Shown piece after piece: positions 8,098 to 16,358 of a stretch of DNA of 29,914 nucleotides. The translations under genes and the position numbers were made by a program. The stretch comes from a virus. The DNA is taken from positions 1 to 29,914 of IMG/VR virus record IMGVR_UViG_3300024999_000295. One strand, given 5' to 3'. Under the pieces are notes generated by a model. It saw nothing but the letters and a program-made list of their open reading frames with translations, had not been told where the DNA came from and searched no databases. Positions within the stretch are counted from its first letter, which is position 1, and every line of letters starts with the position of its first letter.

Positions 8098-9147
8098 TTT
8101 TTCTTTTCCTCCTTTGTCTTTCTTTTTTGATAATATATCCTTAATCAATGATGAATTAACTTCTATAGAAGGTTCATCATTGAGAGGAGTCCATGCTTGC
8201 TCTACTTCCACGATATCTCCGATGGTGACATCATTGTTGGTAACATTGTATGATGTTTTATAATAATTTTGAGGCGTACCATAGTCGGTCATTATTACAG
8301 TTTGGCTTTGTGGATAAAATTTATATGGATAGTAATATTTGTAGTCTTCTGGTTCTCTTATATTCATTGTTGCATTAAAAGCCCTACAAACAATCGTAGC
8401 TATGTCATCGTATGATAATTCATTAAGTTCAAAAACCTTACTTTTTACAATTACTTTTTCTTTTACTTGTTTACTCAATTCTTCTTTCACCTCATCTTCT
8501 ATGATAGTGTTTTGTTCTATTGGAATTACTTCTTCTATAACTTGATTTACTTGACTTGTATTATCAGATGGTTCTGTTTGAGCATTAAGTTCTAATAATA
8601 TTGCATTCTTATCAGATGGATTTATTACAAAGGCACTCCCGTTAAAATCGAACACACAAGGTTTACGATTGGTGGCAGTCCATTTTCCTGATTCATAAAT
8701 TATACTATCATTGCCTTTTTTTGCATGAATTTCAACACTAGTTTTGGGATTTACTCCTAAATCTAATTCTTCTTTAAGTTGGGCAATAAAATTAGGAACT
8801 TTATCTTCTTGAAGATATCCTTCTGCAATAAGATACTTCCCTTTAATTTCATCAATAGTTAAATTAGAAACATAAGCATTAGTAGTAACGCCTACTATAG
8901 ATGTATCAGGAAATATATATTCTCCATCATCTGTTTTTTGCTCACCATGATCTGTATATTGACTTTTATCTATATCTGCAAAAGTTGCATATAATAACAT
9001 ATTTCTAGCAGATTCAATGTTGTCATTAACATATTGTTCTGTAAAAATGCATCCATTCCCATTTTCTACTTCTAATTCGCTTACTACAAATTTTATTTCT
9101 CTACGATTAGCAACTTGTTCAGACGATAATTCAATAATGTGATTCAT
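7546..9147 (-). CDS. Prohead maturation protease fused to scaffold
   Basis: The 533-residue protein combines three parts. Residues about 1-185 resemble a herpesvirus/HK97-type prohead serine protease: QYTDHGE with candidate catalytic His67, and VNPKTSVEIH with candidate Ser137. Residues about 235-330 form a small domain with many aromatics (EDYKYYYPYKFYP and VTIGDIVEVEQAW) known from similar phage scaffolds, and 351-533 is a coiled-coil scaffold. A GTG at 9160-9162 would add five residues but overlaps the ribosome binding site AAGGAGG, so I prefer the ATG at 9145-9147. Nine Glu-Leu-Asn motifs lie in the two linkers and the scaffold, fitting self-cleavage and scaffold removal. The protease assignment is by pattern and by its place between portal and capsid genes. 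Confidence 0.75.
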   Translation of the reverse strand: MNHIIELSSEQVANRREIKFVVSELEVENGNGCIFTEQYVNDNIESARNMLLYATFADIDKSQYTDHGEQKTDDGEYIFPDTSIVGVTTNAYVSNLTIDEIKGKYLIAEGYLQEDKVPNFIAQLKEELDLGVNPKTSVEIHAKKGNDSIIYESGKWTATNRKPCVFDFNGSAFVINPSDKNAILLELNAQTEPSDNTSQVNQVIEEVIPIEQNTIIEDEVKEELSKQVKEKVIVKSKVFELNELSYDDIATIVCRAFNATMNIREPEDYKYYYPYKFYPQSQTVIMTDYGTPQNYYKTSYNVTNNDVTIGDIVEVEQAWTPLNDEPSIEVNSSLIKDILSKKKDKGGKEKMDEKQIAEINAKLDDLTARLTDSDSKIVESNTKIDELNSTVTELNSTIVEANKTIEAKATELNSMTEELNSLKAFKEAKDIEAQEAEAQARIAEINTYFEVEIKKNGFSEVELNTLKTEYVEKNDMEGLKAKEAELCVKRVKELNSLKTNVENVELNSKQDNNDLFMAIHNTEKSEEDISDLF

Positions 9148-9184
9148 TTTTCTACTTCTCACCTCCTTAAAATGATAAAATTAT

Positions 9185-10771
9185 TTATTTTGTTGATGGT
9201 TTAGGTGTCTTATTAGTATTAGCTGACTTAGACGCTAAAGTGTTTGGATTATTAGAGTCTTTGGTTGGTGCTCCACCTTTATCTCCAGTTTCATTATTTG
9301 ATGTAAAACTAGTTAAATGGGGAGGATAGAGGGCATCCATATCCATTACCTTCTCATATTCCATTAATGACATATATGTATCTATATCGCCACTACCAAC
9401 AGCATACAACCATAATCTACTTCCACTTGCTAACGTAAACATTTCTTTGGCAATATCATATTCATTTTTCTTATTCAATGAAGATGTTTTTAAATATATA
9501 AATTTAATTATATCTTTGCCTTTAGAATTAATTAGATTATTAAATACTTTAGTATATTGCCATGAAATTTGTTCTAACCATTGATAAATTTGTGTCAATA
9601 CTAGGTCGATATTAACTTGCAAACTACTATATGTAGCATTCCCTTCACCATTTAATGCTCCAGAAGCAAATCCTAAATCAGTTGAAATTCTTTTCATATT
9701 TTCATCTGTTAAAGTATTTATTGTATCATTAGTATTCGTTTCAAGTTTTCCAACTTCAGTCCCAGGAGCTAAAACTAAAGTAGTGGTCTTTCCAATTCTT
9801 CTATCACTTCCAGATGAATTAGATGAAACTGCATTCTTAAAATTATCATATTGATTTTGCTGTGCATCTTTATTTAATGCACAAGTTCCTTGTTTTTCAC
9901 CACTTGGTTGCTTGAGCCACCTTATGGTTCCAGCATTTTCAATAATATTTGCTCTTTGACTATCAGTATATTGATCAGAGAAAAACATATCTGACAAAGC
10001 AGCAACAGCCAACCCTCTACCGAATGGTTCATCAATATTACTCTTTATTTTTAAAACAACAGTTTTAGATTGATCTAATTTAAACCATCTTTTACTACCA
10101 TCTTTTTTATAATCTAAATATGCCTTTACAAATTCAGGTGGAAAGTTTTTAATTTCACCTAATAAATCATTACCAACAAAAGCATTAAAATAAATCATAT
10201 CAAACCCAACGACATAATCATTATTTTGAAAACCCAATATTCTACAATAATCTAAATTTAATGGTTGAATCATCATAGAATCATCCATAGACAATCCTTC
10301 AAGAATCTGCATACTGTCAACTAATCCTTGTTGAATTACTGCGTCTTTATTAGATGCTTTGGAATTTCTCATAAATCCTACATACATTCCATCTATACAA
10401 AGTCTAAGTAAAATATCTCTAGAAGTTAATTTATGATTAATCTTATCAGTCATTAAATTATATAGTTTTCTTCTTTTTTGATTTTGAGTTGTATTATCAT
10501 AGCATGTTGTAATTTTATCTAATGACGCAATAGATACATAATAATCTGTTGTATTCGACATAATTCCATTCATTCCATACATTTCTCTACTTAATTTACG
10601 TAATTGCATATTATATCTCATTGGATATTTACAATAAAGTTTTAGCTGTTCAAGTGAGATGCCAGTCGTTAATGCTTCTTGAAACATATATGTGGTTAAA
10701 GACATTGAATTCAATTCAACTGCATGAGAAGTTTCAAGTTTAAGTGGCAATATATTATTATATTCCTCCAA
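9185..10771 (-). CDS. Portal protein
   Basis: The portal forms the dodecameric ring through which DNA is packaged and to which the tail binds. This 528-residue protein lies directly between the large terminase and the protease-scaffold and has typical portal content: a helical N-terminus, a central part with YKKDGSKRWFKLD and SNIDEPFGRGLAV (clip/stem region), a long helix around NVDLVLTQIYQWLEQISWQY-like sequence at about 390-410, and a disordered Thr/Lys/Asn-rich tail (about 490-528). Translation starts at TTG (10769-10771), seven bases after AAAGGAGG; no ATG competes. Residues 18-22 read VELNS, a motif also found in the capsid protein and scaffold, so a 21-residue N-terminal peptide may be cut off during maturation (inference). 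Confidence 0.85.
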   Translation of the reverse strand: MEEYNNILPLKLETSHAVELNSMSLTTYMFQEALTTGISLEQLKLYCKYPMRYNMQLRKLSREMYGMNGIMSNTTDYYVSIASLDKITTCYDNTTQNQKRRKLYNLMTDKINHKLTSRDILLRLCIDGMYVGFMRNSKASNKDAVIQQGLVDSMQILEGLSMDDSMMIQPLNLDYCRILGFQNNDYVVGFDMIYFNAFVGNDLLGEIKNFPPEFVKAYLDYKKDGSKRWFKLDQSKTVVLKIKSNIDEPFGRGLAVAALSDMFFSDQYTDSQRANIIENAGTIRWLKQPSGEKQGTCALNKDAQQNQYDNFKNAVSSNSSGSDRRIGKTTTLVLAPGTEVGKLETNTNDTINTLTDENMKRISTDLGFASGALNGEGNATYSSLQVNIDLVLTQIYQWLEQISWQYTKVFNNLINSKGKDIIKFIYLKTSSLNKKNEYDIAKEMFTLASGSRLWLYAVGSGDIDTYMSLMEYEKVMDMDALYPPHLTSFTSNNETGDKGGAPTKDSNNPNTLASKSANTNKTPKPSTK

Positions 10772-10801
10772 GAAGAAACCTCCTTTCTTTATAAATATTA
10801 T

Positions 10802-12538
10802 TTATGAATAAGTAAATACGAAATCGTAATCATCATCTGTTTGATTTTTTCTATTATATTCTTCCATTTCATTAATTACTGACAAACCATAAGCCAAACT
10901 TGTTGCTCTATCACGTTTATGGGTTTTTACAATACGATCATAAATTATATTATTATTGCCACTTAAAATTTGTTTGATATTAGATAACTCCTGAATCAAT
11001 AAATCTGTCTGAACAAACATAGAATATTCTTCAACTGTTATTTGATCATTTTTGTATTCTTCGTCTACCTCTGTAGAATGTTTTAATAATCTTAAAGAAT
11101 TATTCTCAAAAGACGCTTTAAGATAAGTATACATTGTATTATTGCTACTTTGAGTTGCTGTGATCCCTCTAATTATAGGTAGAGAATTTTTTATTTCTCT
11201 ACCTTTATCATCATCATCTAAAACTAATGGGGGAAATTCAATCGTTTCTTTTGTTTTTTCATCTCTATATTCCCAAGCTTCATAAAAAAGTGAAGGCAAA
11301 GGTTCTCCGTTTCCACGCATATCAATAATTATTTTTATTGCATTAGGAAATTTAAGATGATATAATTCTCTTAAGAAATCTCTTTGTTCTGGAAGAGTTG
11401 CCCCATTATGAGTTTTTGTATAAACAACGTCTTTAAAATATGTACCATTAGCCTTTTCTTTAAGTTTAATCACATGGGTACATGCATTATCAGAGTTTTT
11501 AGCATTAGATAAAGCAACGTCATGTACAATTACATATTGACTTTTACTCTTTTTTGGTTGAATTAATTCACACTGATCTAATATTCTACATGGATATGTT
11601 ATTTCATAAGGATAATAACTTTCACCACTAGAACCTACGAACTGTCCACAATACTCATAAAGAAAAATTTCTTCAGTTGTGTCTGGTTTACTTCTTTCTT
11701 CCTCAATATCTTCTGCATCAAATATCATAGCTTCAATTCCAACTTTATAATCTAACGCACATACAAAATAGTTTTTATTACCTTCTTTCATTTTATCAGC
11801 AAAATAAGTAAATCTTTTATACAAATCGCTTGTTTTTAAAAAAGCTGAAGATATAAAAATTACTTTACCTTTTTCTGGTTGCATATGTTCAATTGCAACT
11901 GGTCTTTTAGTTTTTGTCATCGGTATTAGGATGGTTGATATTATACTATCTGGCACGAGCCTAGCTTCGTCAATTGCCAAATAATGAAATCTCCAACTTC
12001 TAGCTCCGTCGCCTTGATTTCTTCCCAATACGATAGCTCTAATTTCACTACCATTTCTAAAATTTACAACACAATTGTCCGAAGAAACACTAATTGGGAA
12101 TATTATTTCTCTTGCTATATTTGGATTGTTAGCTAATTCTCCTTTAATTTTTTGAATAATTACGTTCCTAGCCTGTTGTCCTTGCCCTGAAGCTATACCA
12201 CATTTTAACCCCTTGTGAAGAATACAAGAGCAAACAAAAAATAAAGCCACTATCCAAGATTTTCCAAGACCACGACAACAGATAAGCATTATATATTGAT
12301 ATCTTGCCATTGCTCTTAGTATCAATCGTTGAAAAAAATGAAGCTTTAAGCATAGAATTTCAATGCAAAATTTGTCGATATGAATTCTATAATATGCAAT
12401 GAATTTCTTCCATTCTTCATCATTTAAATTTTCCCCTTCTCCTATAATTGGATCATAACTAAAACTACTGTCTAAATTATCATAATCACCATCTTTTATA
12501 TGTCTACTTTTCTTACTAAAGTTTTTAAATACTGCCAT
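10802..12538 (-). CDS. terL: Terminase large subunit, ATPase plus nuclease
   Basis: The DNA-packaging motor and headful nuclease, 578 residues, with all expected elements: Walker A CCRGLGKS (88-95), Walker B LAIDE (187-191, Asp190/Glu191), a coupling motif FISSA (228-232), then the RNase H-like nuclease with Asp340 (YVIVHDVA), Asp406 (IIIDMRGNG) and Asp543 (KRDRATSLAYGL). The ATG follows TAGGTGA nine bases after the stop of the probable small subunit, and the portal follows 30 bases later, the ordinary packaging-module order. It is complete. A separate protein at 15109-16218 is related to it but carries the nuclease half before a fragment of the ATPase half. Confidence 0.93.
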   Translation of the reverse strand: MAVFKNFSKKSRHIKDGDYDNLDSSFSYDPIIGEGENLNDEEWKKFIAYYRIHIDKFCIEILCLKLHFFQRLILRAMARYQYIMLICCRGLGKSWIVALFFVCSCILHKGLKCGIASGQGQQARNVIIQKIKGELANNPNIAREIIFPISVSSDNCVVNFRNGSEIRAIVLGRNQGDGARSWRFHYLAIDEARLVPDSIISTILIPMTKTKRPVAIEHMQPEKGKVIFISSAFLKTSDLYKRFTYFADKMKEGNKNYFVCALDYKVGIEAMIFDAEDIEEERSKPDTTEEIFLYEYCGQFVGSSGESYYPYEITYPCRILDQCELIQPKKSKSQYVIVHDVALSNAKNSDNACTHVIKLKEKANGTYFKDVVYTKTHNGATLPEQRDFLRELYHLKFPNAIKIIIDMRGNGEPLPSLFYEAWEYRDEKTKETIEFPPLVLDDDDKGREIKNSLPIIRGITATQSSNNTMYTYLKASFENNSLRLLKHSTEVDEEYKNDQITVEEYSMFVQTDLLIQELSNIKQILSGNNNIIYDRIVKTHKRDRATSLAYGLSVINEMEEYNRKNQTDDDYDFVFTYS

Positions 12539-12546
12539 TATATCAC

Positions 12547-13389
12547 CTACAAAGATTTCTGGATGTTATTAAATTGATCTAATAAATGTTCAATAGCATC
12601 TTTTTCGTATTCTTCTGCTTCATATATCCACTCTTTACTTTCAATTTTATCAACAACTTGACAAATACTATTGATACCTGCACTCATACTTGATCTAGAA
12701 TTCTCACTAAATTGAGCAGATTTTGATAGAGTATCAAAAGTTGATTGTAAATCTTTATATTTTTTATCTGCTCCGTTTACACCATCTAACATATCTTGAT
12801 AAGCTTTATTTACCGCTAAACTAGCACAACAAATTTTCTTTGCATAGTCTTTATAACTCGTTGTGTTAATTTTAAAATCAGAATGTAGCCCCGTAAGATA
12901 TTGATTAAGATAATTTATATCTGTTTGGGTATATCTCCCGTTCCACTCTTCGCTATATATTCTTGTTTGATCTTCAAATACTAATTGCATCCCCTGTGAG
13001 GTGTTTTTAGCAAATATACTATCTTTATATCTTATAATTCCTTGTTTTTTCCACTGTTGCATTGATGAATTTTTAAGATACAAACCTAAAATTTTAATAC
13101 TGTCTTTTTCTTTTTCATATGTTGTAAAAAATACATCTTCAATGTACGGTCTATCTAATAATTCGCAAATCTGTATAGTAGCATTTCTAATATCAGAACC
13201 ATTTTGTATATGTGCGTTATATAATTCATAAATACAATCTTTACATGTTGGGAAAAATTCACTATACAAAGGGTTATCTGTCTTAAAAAAATTACTTATA
13301 TTTATAGATTTAATTAATCCACATTTAGTACAAGTAATTTCATTACGTTTAATTTTTACCTTTGTTTTAGATTTTTGAGTAGTTACCAT
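12547..13389 (-). CDS. Probable terminase small subunit
   Basis: This 280-residue protein ends nine bases before the large terminase and is therefore the likely small subunit, which recognises phage DNA. The N-terminal half has a zinc-finger pair (CTKCG at 20-24 and CKDC at about 49-52), then KDNPLYSEFFPTC-like and RDNIATIQICELLDRPYI-like text (about 68-82). The C-terminal half is helical, with a long region at about 180-280 suitable for oligomerisation. Zinc-ribbon small terminases of this length occur in low-GC phages. The ATG has AAGGAG ten bases upstream. The assignment relies on position, size and the N-terminal zinc finger; a transcription-related zinc-finger protein is an alternative. 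Confidence 0.6.
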   Translation of the reverse strand: MVTTQKSKTKVKIKRNEITCTKCGLIKSINISNFFKTDNPLYSEFFPTCKDCIYELYNAHIQNGSDIRNATIQICELLDRPYIEDVFFTTYEKEKDSIKILGLYLKNSSMQQWKKQGIIRYKDSIFAKNTSQGMQLVFEDQTRIYSEEWNGRYTQTDINYLNQYLTGLHSDFKINTTSYKDYAKKICCASLAVNKAYQDMLDGVNGADKKYKDLQSTFDTLSKSAQFSENSRSSMSAGINSICQVVDKIESKEWIYEAEEYEKDAIEHLLDQFNNIQKSL

Positions 13390-13412
13390 ATTTAATTGAC
13401 TCCTTAATTAAA

Positions 13413-13435
13413 GAAGAAGTTTAACCAACTTCTTC
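13413..13435 (-). other. 9-bp hairpin carrying a stop codon in its loop
   Basis: A perfect 9-bp stem (13413-13421 with 13427-13435) with a 5-base loop lies 24 bases before the probable small terminase start. In the transcript it is followed by a short U-rich stretch and then by AAGGAG. It could be a weak terminator or attenuator limiting read-through into the packaging genes. It also contains the stop of an orphan open frame (13421-13525). Confidence 0.4.
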
Positions 13436-13525
13436 TAAATCTTTATATTTGCCACTAATATAATCTTCCTTAAATTCATTAAATTGTTCTATATTATTCT
13501 CACCATACCCATATTGATTTCTATT
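13421..13525 (-). pseudogene. Orphan coding-like 3' fragment after HNH endonuclease
   Basis: From a stop at 13526-13528 the frame is open for 34 codons to a TAA at 13421-13423. The translation (NNIEQFNEFKEDYISGKYK, then DLEEVG at the end) has the amino-acid make-up of a real C-terminus but no ATG, GTG or TTG at its beginning. It lies directly downstream of the HNH endonuclease, so it may be the cut-off end of the gene into which that endonuclease was inserted, or a downstream exon. I cannot identify the parent protein. Confidence 0.3.
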
Positions 13526-13550
13526 TTAGTTAATTCGAATAGAAATCAAT
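13513..13550 (-). other. 13-bp perfect hairpin after endonuclease stop
   Basis: Positions 13513-13525 pair perfectly with 13538-13550 around a 12-base loop, three bases after the stop of the HNH endonuclease. There is no U-tract on either strand, so it is not a classical intrinsic terminator. It may protect the mRNA 3' end, or mark a boundary of the mobile unit. Confidence 0.45.
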
Positions 13551-13553
13551 AAT

Positions 13554-14909
13554 TTATTTTAAAACATTGATATATTTATATTTATCTTCTAATAAATAAT
13601 CGAACTCAAAATTCTTATACTTAATACAAAATTCTTCAAATTCACCATTATCAATTATTAAATTACCCATTTGTGAATGAAAAATCTTATGCAAAGAACT
13701 AAGAATCGGTTTCCCAAAACCTTTAAAATAATGTAATTCTACAAATTTATCTCCAATAGATTGGAGTTCTTGTTCTGTGTAATTATTTATTTCTCCCTTT
13801 AATTCTATATTTAATAAAGATAATGTTTCTTCTAAAATCTTTGTATATGAATGTAAATGATGTACAACTAAAGTTGAATCATTTAATCCAGTTATGCAAC
13901 ATTTAAAATTGTAAGCCTGTAATGAATCAAATTTCCAATTATTTAATTTACCTCTCATATAATCTGTTAAGTTGGATATTCCACCCTTCCAATTCCAACT
14001 ATTTTCTCCACTATGCCTAGCAAGTCCACACTCAGGACATCCTTGGTTTTCATTAATTATAGCACGTGGTCTAATATATTTAATTTCGTAATTATGTATG
14101 GCACAAATATATGGAACTAAAATATCAGTATGGATATGTTCTTCTGCTAATAAGATAAGATTTTTCTCTGCAAATTGATCTTTTACAAAATTATAATCCA
14201 ATCTTAGTGCTATTACTGCTCGTTCATCTCCACAATATTTACATCCTTGACCGTCATATATTGCCCTAGCTCTTATAGACTGAACGCCAATATCTTTATG
14301 TTTATCACATATAAATTCTAGTAATTGATCACCATTAATATATTCTTCTTCTTTTGTAATTAATGTAAGACCTTTATCTTTAAACATAATTGTAGTTTCT
14401 GCAAATGGTTTTCTAGTTTTAATCGCTGTTAATTCAGTTCCACATTCTTTGCACCCTGAATTTTGATTCAATTTAGCTAAAGTTATAGTTTTTATACCTT
14501 TATCATAATGTTTTCTACAAATATATTTTAACGGACTAAAACAATTTTCATAATCATCTATAGTAGATAATAATTCATAATTATATTCTTCAAACTTCTT
14601 TTTACCTTCTTGAAATTTTAATTTGTGTTCACACTCTTTACAAATATATTGCTTATCTTTATAATAATCATTATATTCCCTGTATGGAATATTTCTTTCT
14701 GCACCACATATGTCACAACCCATTAATACATTTACATGACTTTCTTTTTTTAAATCTTCGATTTTAATTAAAATAGTTTTGTCCAAATCAATAACTAAAA
14801 TATTTTTCCTTTTAGAATGTTGTTTTTTAGGAATATTATATCCTAAATTTCCGAAATATTTCGCATTTCCACCACTTAACTTAATTTCTACAAACTCACT
14901 AACTAACAT
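13554..14909 (-). CDS. HNH homing endonuclease with tandem zinc ribbons
   Basis: A 451-residue freestanding homing endonuclease. Residues 1-95 form an N-terminal module ending in a zinc ribbon (C65/C68...C90/C93). Three tandem repeats of about 70 residues follow, each with CxxH...CxxC (C131/H134...C153/C156; C201/H204...C223/C226; C269/H272...C291/C294), a DNA-reading array. Then comes an HNH domain at about 330-415: CCITG, LVVHHLHSY (His350/351/353) and SSLHKIFHSQ (His407/His411). It sits between the two terminase-related regions. The ATG at 14909 has GAAGGA nine bases upstream, and a folded leader lies at 14943-15009. The N-terminal module resembles that of the endonuclease at 25866-27080, although the nuclease types differ. 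Confidence 0.88.
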   Translation of the reverse strand: MLVSEFVEIKLSGGNAKYFGNLGYNIPKKQHSKRKNILVIDLDKTILIKIEDLKKESHVNVLMGCDICGAERNIPYREYNDYYKDKQYICKECEHKLKFQEGKKKFEEYNYELLSTIDDYENCFSPLKYICRKHYDKGIKTITLAKLNQNSGCKECGTELTAIKTRKPFAETTIMFKDKGLTLITKEEEYINGDQLLEFICDKHKDIGVQSIRARAIYDGQGCKYCGDERAVIALRLDYNFVKDQFAEKNLILLAEEHIHTDILVPYICAIHNYEIKYIRPRAIINENQGCPECGLARHSGENSWNWKGGISNLTDYMRGKLNNWKFDSLQAYNFKCCITGLNDSTLVVHHLHSYTKILEETLSLLNIELKGEINNYTEQELQSIGDKFVELHYFKGFGKPILSSLHKIFHSQMGNLIIDNGEFEEFCIKYKNFEFDYLLEDKYKYINVLK

Positions 14910-14942
14910 TCTTCTAATTCCTTCTTTCTACACATTTATTGT

Positions 14943-15009
14943 TCTCTACACTTAAAAATAGAAGAAGAGAGGCGTGTAGAGATGGGTCATGACTCCCAAA
15001 TTACCTCTC
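14943..15009 (-). ncRNA. Pseudoknot-capable leader upstream of HNH endonuclease
   Basis: Stem A pairs 14943-14951 with 14974-14982 (9 bp, perfect). Stem B pairs 14967-14972 (gagagg) with 15004-15009 (cctctc). A TGGG/CCCA hairpin (14983-14986 with 14995-14998) lies inside stem B. Stem B begins inside the loop of stem A, so both together would make a pseudoknot, or they may alternate. The sequence skeleton AGAGG...TGGG-N8-CCCA-N5-CCTCT is shared with the leader at 5410-5475. Confidence 0.45.
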
Positions 15010-15040
15010 AACTTTGATCCACATATTCCTGTGAATAACA

Positions 15041-15068
15041 AATAATCCAAACATTCTGCTTGGATTAT
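15041..15068 (-). terminator. Hairpin downstream of terminase-like gene
   Basis: A 9-bp perfect stem (15042-15050 with 15060-15068) and a 9-base loop begin about 40 bases after the stop of the terminase-like gene. On the minus strand it is followed by TTGTTATTC, a weak U-rich tail. A weak intrinsic terminator is the simplest reading. Confidence 0.45.
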
Positions 15069-15108
15069 CGACTTACCCACAAAACTTTATCTATATTTGT
15101 TTTCTAAT

Positions 15109-16218
15109 TTACATCTCAATAGTCTCAATATTATAATTATCTTTCAAACCCATACTATCTTTATCTCTTTCAAACAAAACAGAAGCAGGAAGAATTACAC
15201 TATAAAAAATATCTTTTTCTAAATCACTATCCACTACAGCATAATGATATCTTTGTCCACGACTATTTTGACCACCAGATACAAATCTAATATAGCTTCC
15301 ATTGAAAAATACAATATCTAATCCATCTTTTGTAATACTTAAACTCTTAATATCCTTAGAAAACAATTTCCTAAAATTTTCTTCTTGAGTAATATTCTGA
15401 AATTGTTTTATTTTATGTTTACCATTATGATAAAACAAAACCTCAATACCATCATTCTCAATACATTTGAATAAATATTTATAAAAAGTTCCATGAACTA
15501 CTTCATATTGTGCAATCCTTTTAGTAACATTATATTTTTCTTTAAAACTAATATCTAATTCTTCCTTGTTTTCAACAACCACGCCACTCATAGGATATGA
15601 ATAAAATGCTAATAAACAATTAACTCTTGATTTACCTATGGTTTCATCAATACGAGATAATCGTGGTTGTCCAATTGACTCCATTTTGATCTCAAGATTA
15701 TTTATCTCATTAATTAATTCACTAGTTTCTCTATGAAAATCCATAATATTTGATAATCCTAAAAATGGTTTTACATAACTAACCATAGCTAATTCTGGTG
15801 CTTGTAAGAATCTCAAATTTCCAAATTGTAAATCTTTCTTTATTTCATTAATATCTATGCTTTGATATATTTTTCTTCCATCTAATGCTCTTACAGAAAC
15901 ATTATTTGGATTTATATTCATTTTAAATTGTTCAATAAATCCTAACCCCATACCTGATTTATCTGCTAAAATAATCTGTATTCCAAATTCATTGCACAAC
16001 CAATATGCTTCATCTACAAGCTCTGCAAATGATTTTCCTATAAATGTTTTTATAACTAATATATCTTTTCTATTTCCTTGATTATTAATTGCCATCATAG
16101 TTGTAATATCTCTATTATTTCCTTTTGTAGCAGATACATCTACAATTAGATAATCACATTTACGATTATTTGACATAGTTAATACTCTGTTTTTGTTTAA
16201 TAGTTCTTTAGTTATCAT
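15109..16218 (-). CDS. Domain-swapped terminase-like protein
   Basis: This 369-residue protein resembles the large terminase with its halves in reverse order. Residues about 22-210 match the RNase H-like packaging nuclease: DYLIVDVSA (Asp27), IILADKSGMG (Asp86) and RIDETIGKSRVNCLLAFY (Asp191), aligning with Asp340, Asp406 and Asp543 of the large subunit. Residues about 293-345 then match the ATPase region around Walker B: FFNGSYIRFVSGGQN and RYHYAVVDS against FRNGSEIRAIVLGRN and RFHYLAIDE. The Walker B Glu is replaced by Ser (Ser331), and no Walker A is visible, so the ATPase part is probably inactive. I choose the ATG at 16216-16218 because AGAAGGAGA lies upstream; an ATG six codons earlier overlaps that site. 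Function is unknown; a packaging nuclease partner, regulator or recombination nuclease are options. Confidence 0.75.
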   Translation of the reverse strand: MITKELLNKNRVLTMSNNRKCDYLIVDVSATKGNNRDITTMMAINNQGNRKDILVIKTFIGKSFAELVDEAYWLCNEFGIQIILADKSGMGLGFIEQFKMNINPNNVSVRALDGRKIYQSIDINEIKKDLQFGNLRFLQAPELAMVSYVKPFLGLSNIMDFHRETSELINEINNLEIKMESIGQPRLSRIDETIGKSRVNCLLAFYSYPMSGVVVENKEELDISFKEKYNVTKRIAQYEVVHGTFYKYLFKCIENDGIEVLFYHNGKHKIKQFQNITQEENFRKLFSKDIKSLSITKDGLDIVFFNGSYIRFVSGGQNSRGQRYHYAVVDSDLEKDIFYSVILPASVLFERDKDSMGLKDNYNIETIEM

Positions 16219-16300
16219 ATATTTTCTCCTTCTCATGGTAGGACATGACCCAATATTTTAGTGGTAAGACACTACCTTATTTGCATAACTTATTATTTTT

Positions 16301-16326
16301 AAAACGCCTGATTGCTCAAGCGTCTT
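16301..16326 (-). terminator. Terminator-like hairpin with GCAA loop
   Basis: Eleven base pairs (with G-U wobbles) close on a GCAA tetraloop (GNRA type) between the antirepressor and the terminase-like gene. On the minus strand the 3' arm ends in TTTT followed by AAAAATAAT, so a U-run is present but short. It probably separates the antirepressor transcript from the packaging genes. Confidence 0.55.
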
Positions 16327-16358
16327 ATAACTTAGGAAACATTATTTATTATTTTAAT

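Noticed and set aside
7583-8263. Long plus-strand open frame (226 codons) opposite the scaffold
   Set aside because: It is the antisense image of the repetitive coiled-coil coding sequence, Ser/Phe-rich, and has no ribosome binding site. All real genes here are on the minus strand.
9148-9162. GTG start five codons upstream of the protease-scaffold ATG
   Set aside because: The GTG overlaps the ribosome binding site AAGGAGGTGAG, so it cannot be used together with it; the ATG at 9147 is preferred although its spacing is long.
12168-12353. 61-codon minus-strand frame inside the large terminase
   Set aside because: Wholly overlaps conserved terminase motifs in another frame and has no ribosome binding site.
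13390-15108. Group I intron around the HNH endonuclease
   Set aside because: I looked for the conserved core pairings (P3/P7-type sequences) and saw none; the orphan 3' fragment remains unexplained.
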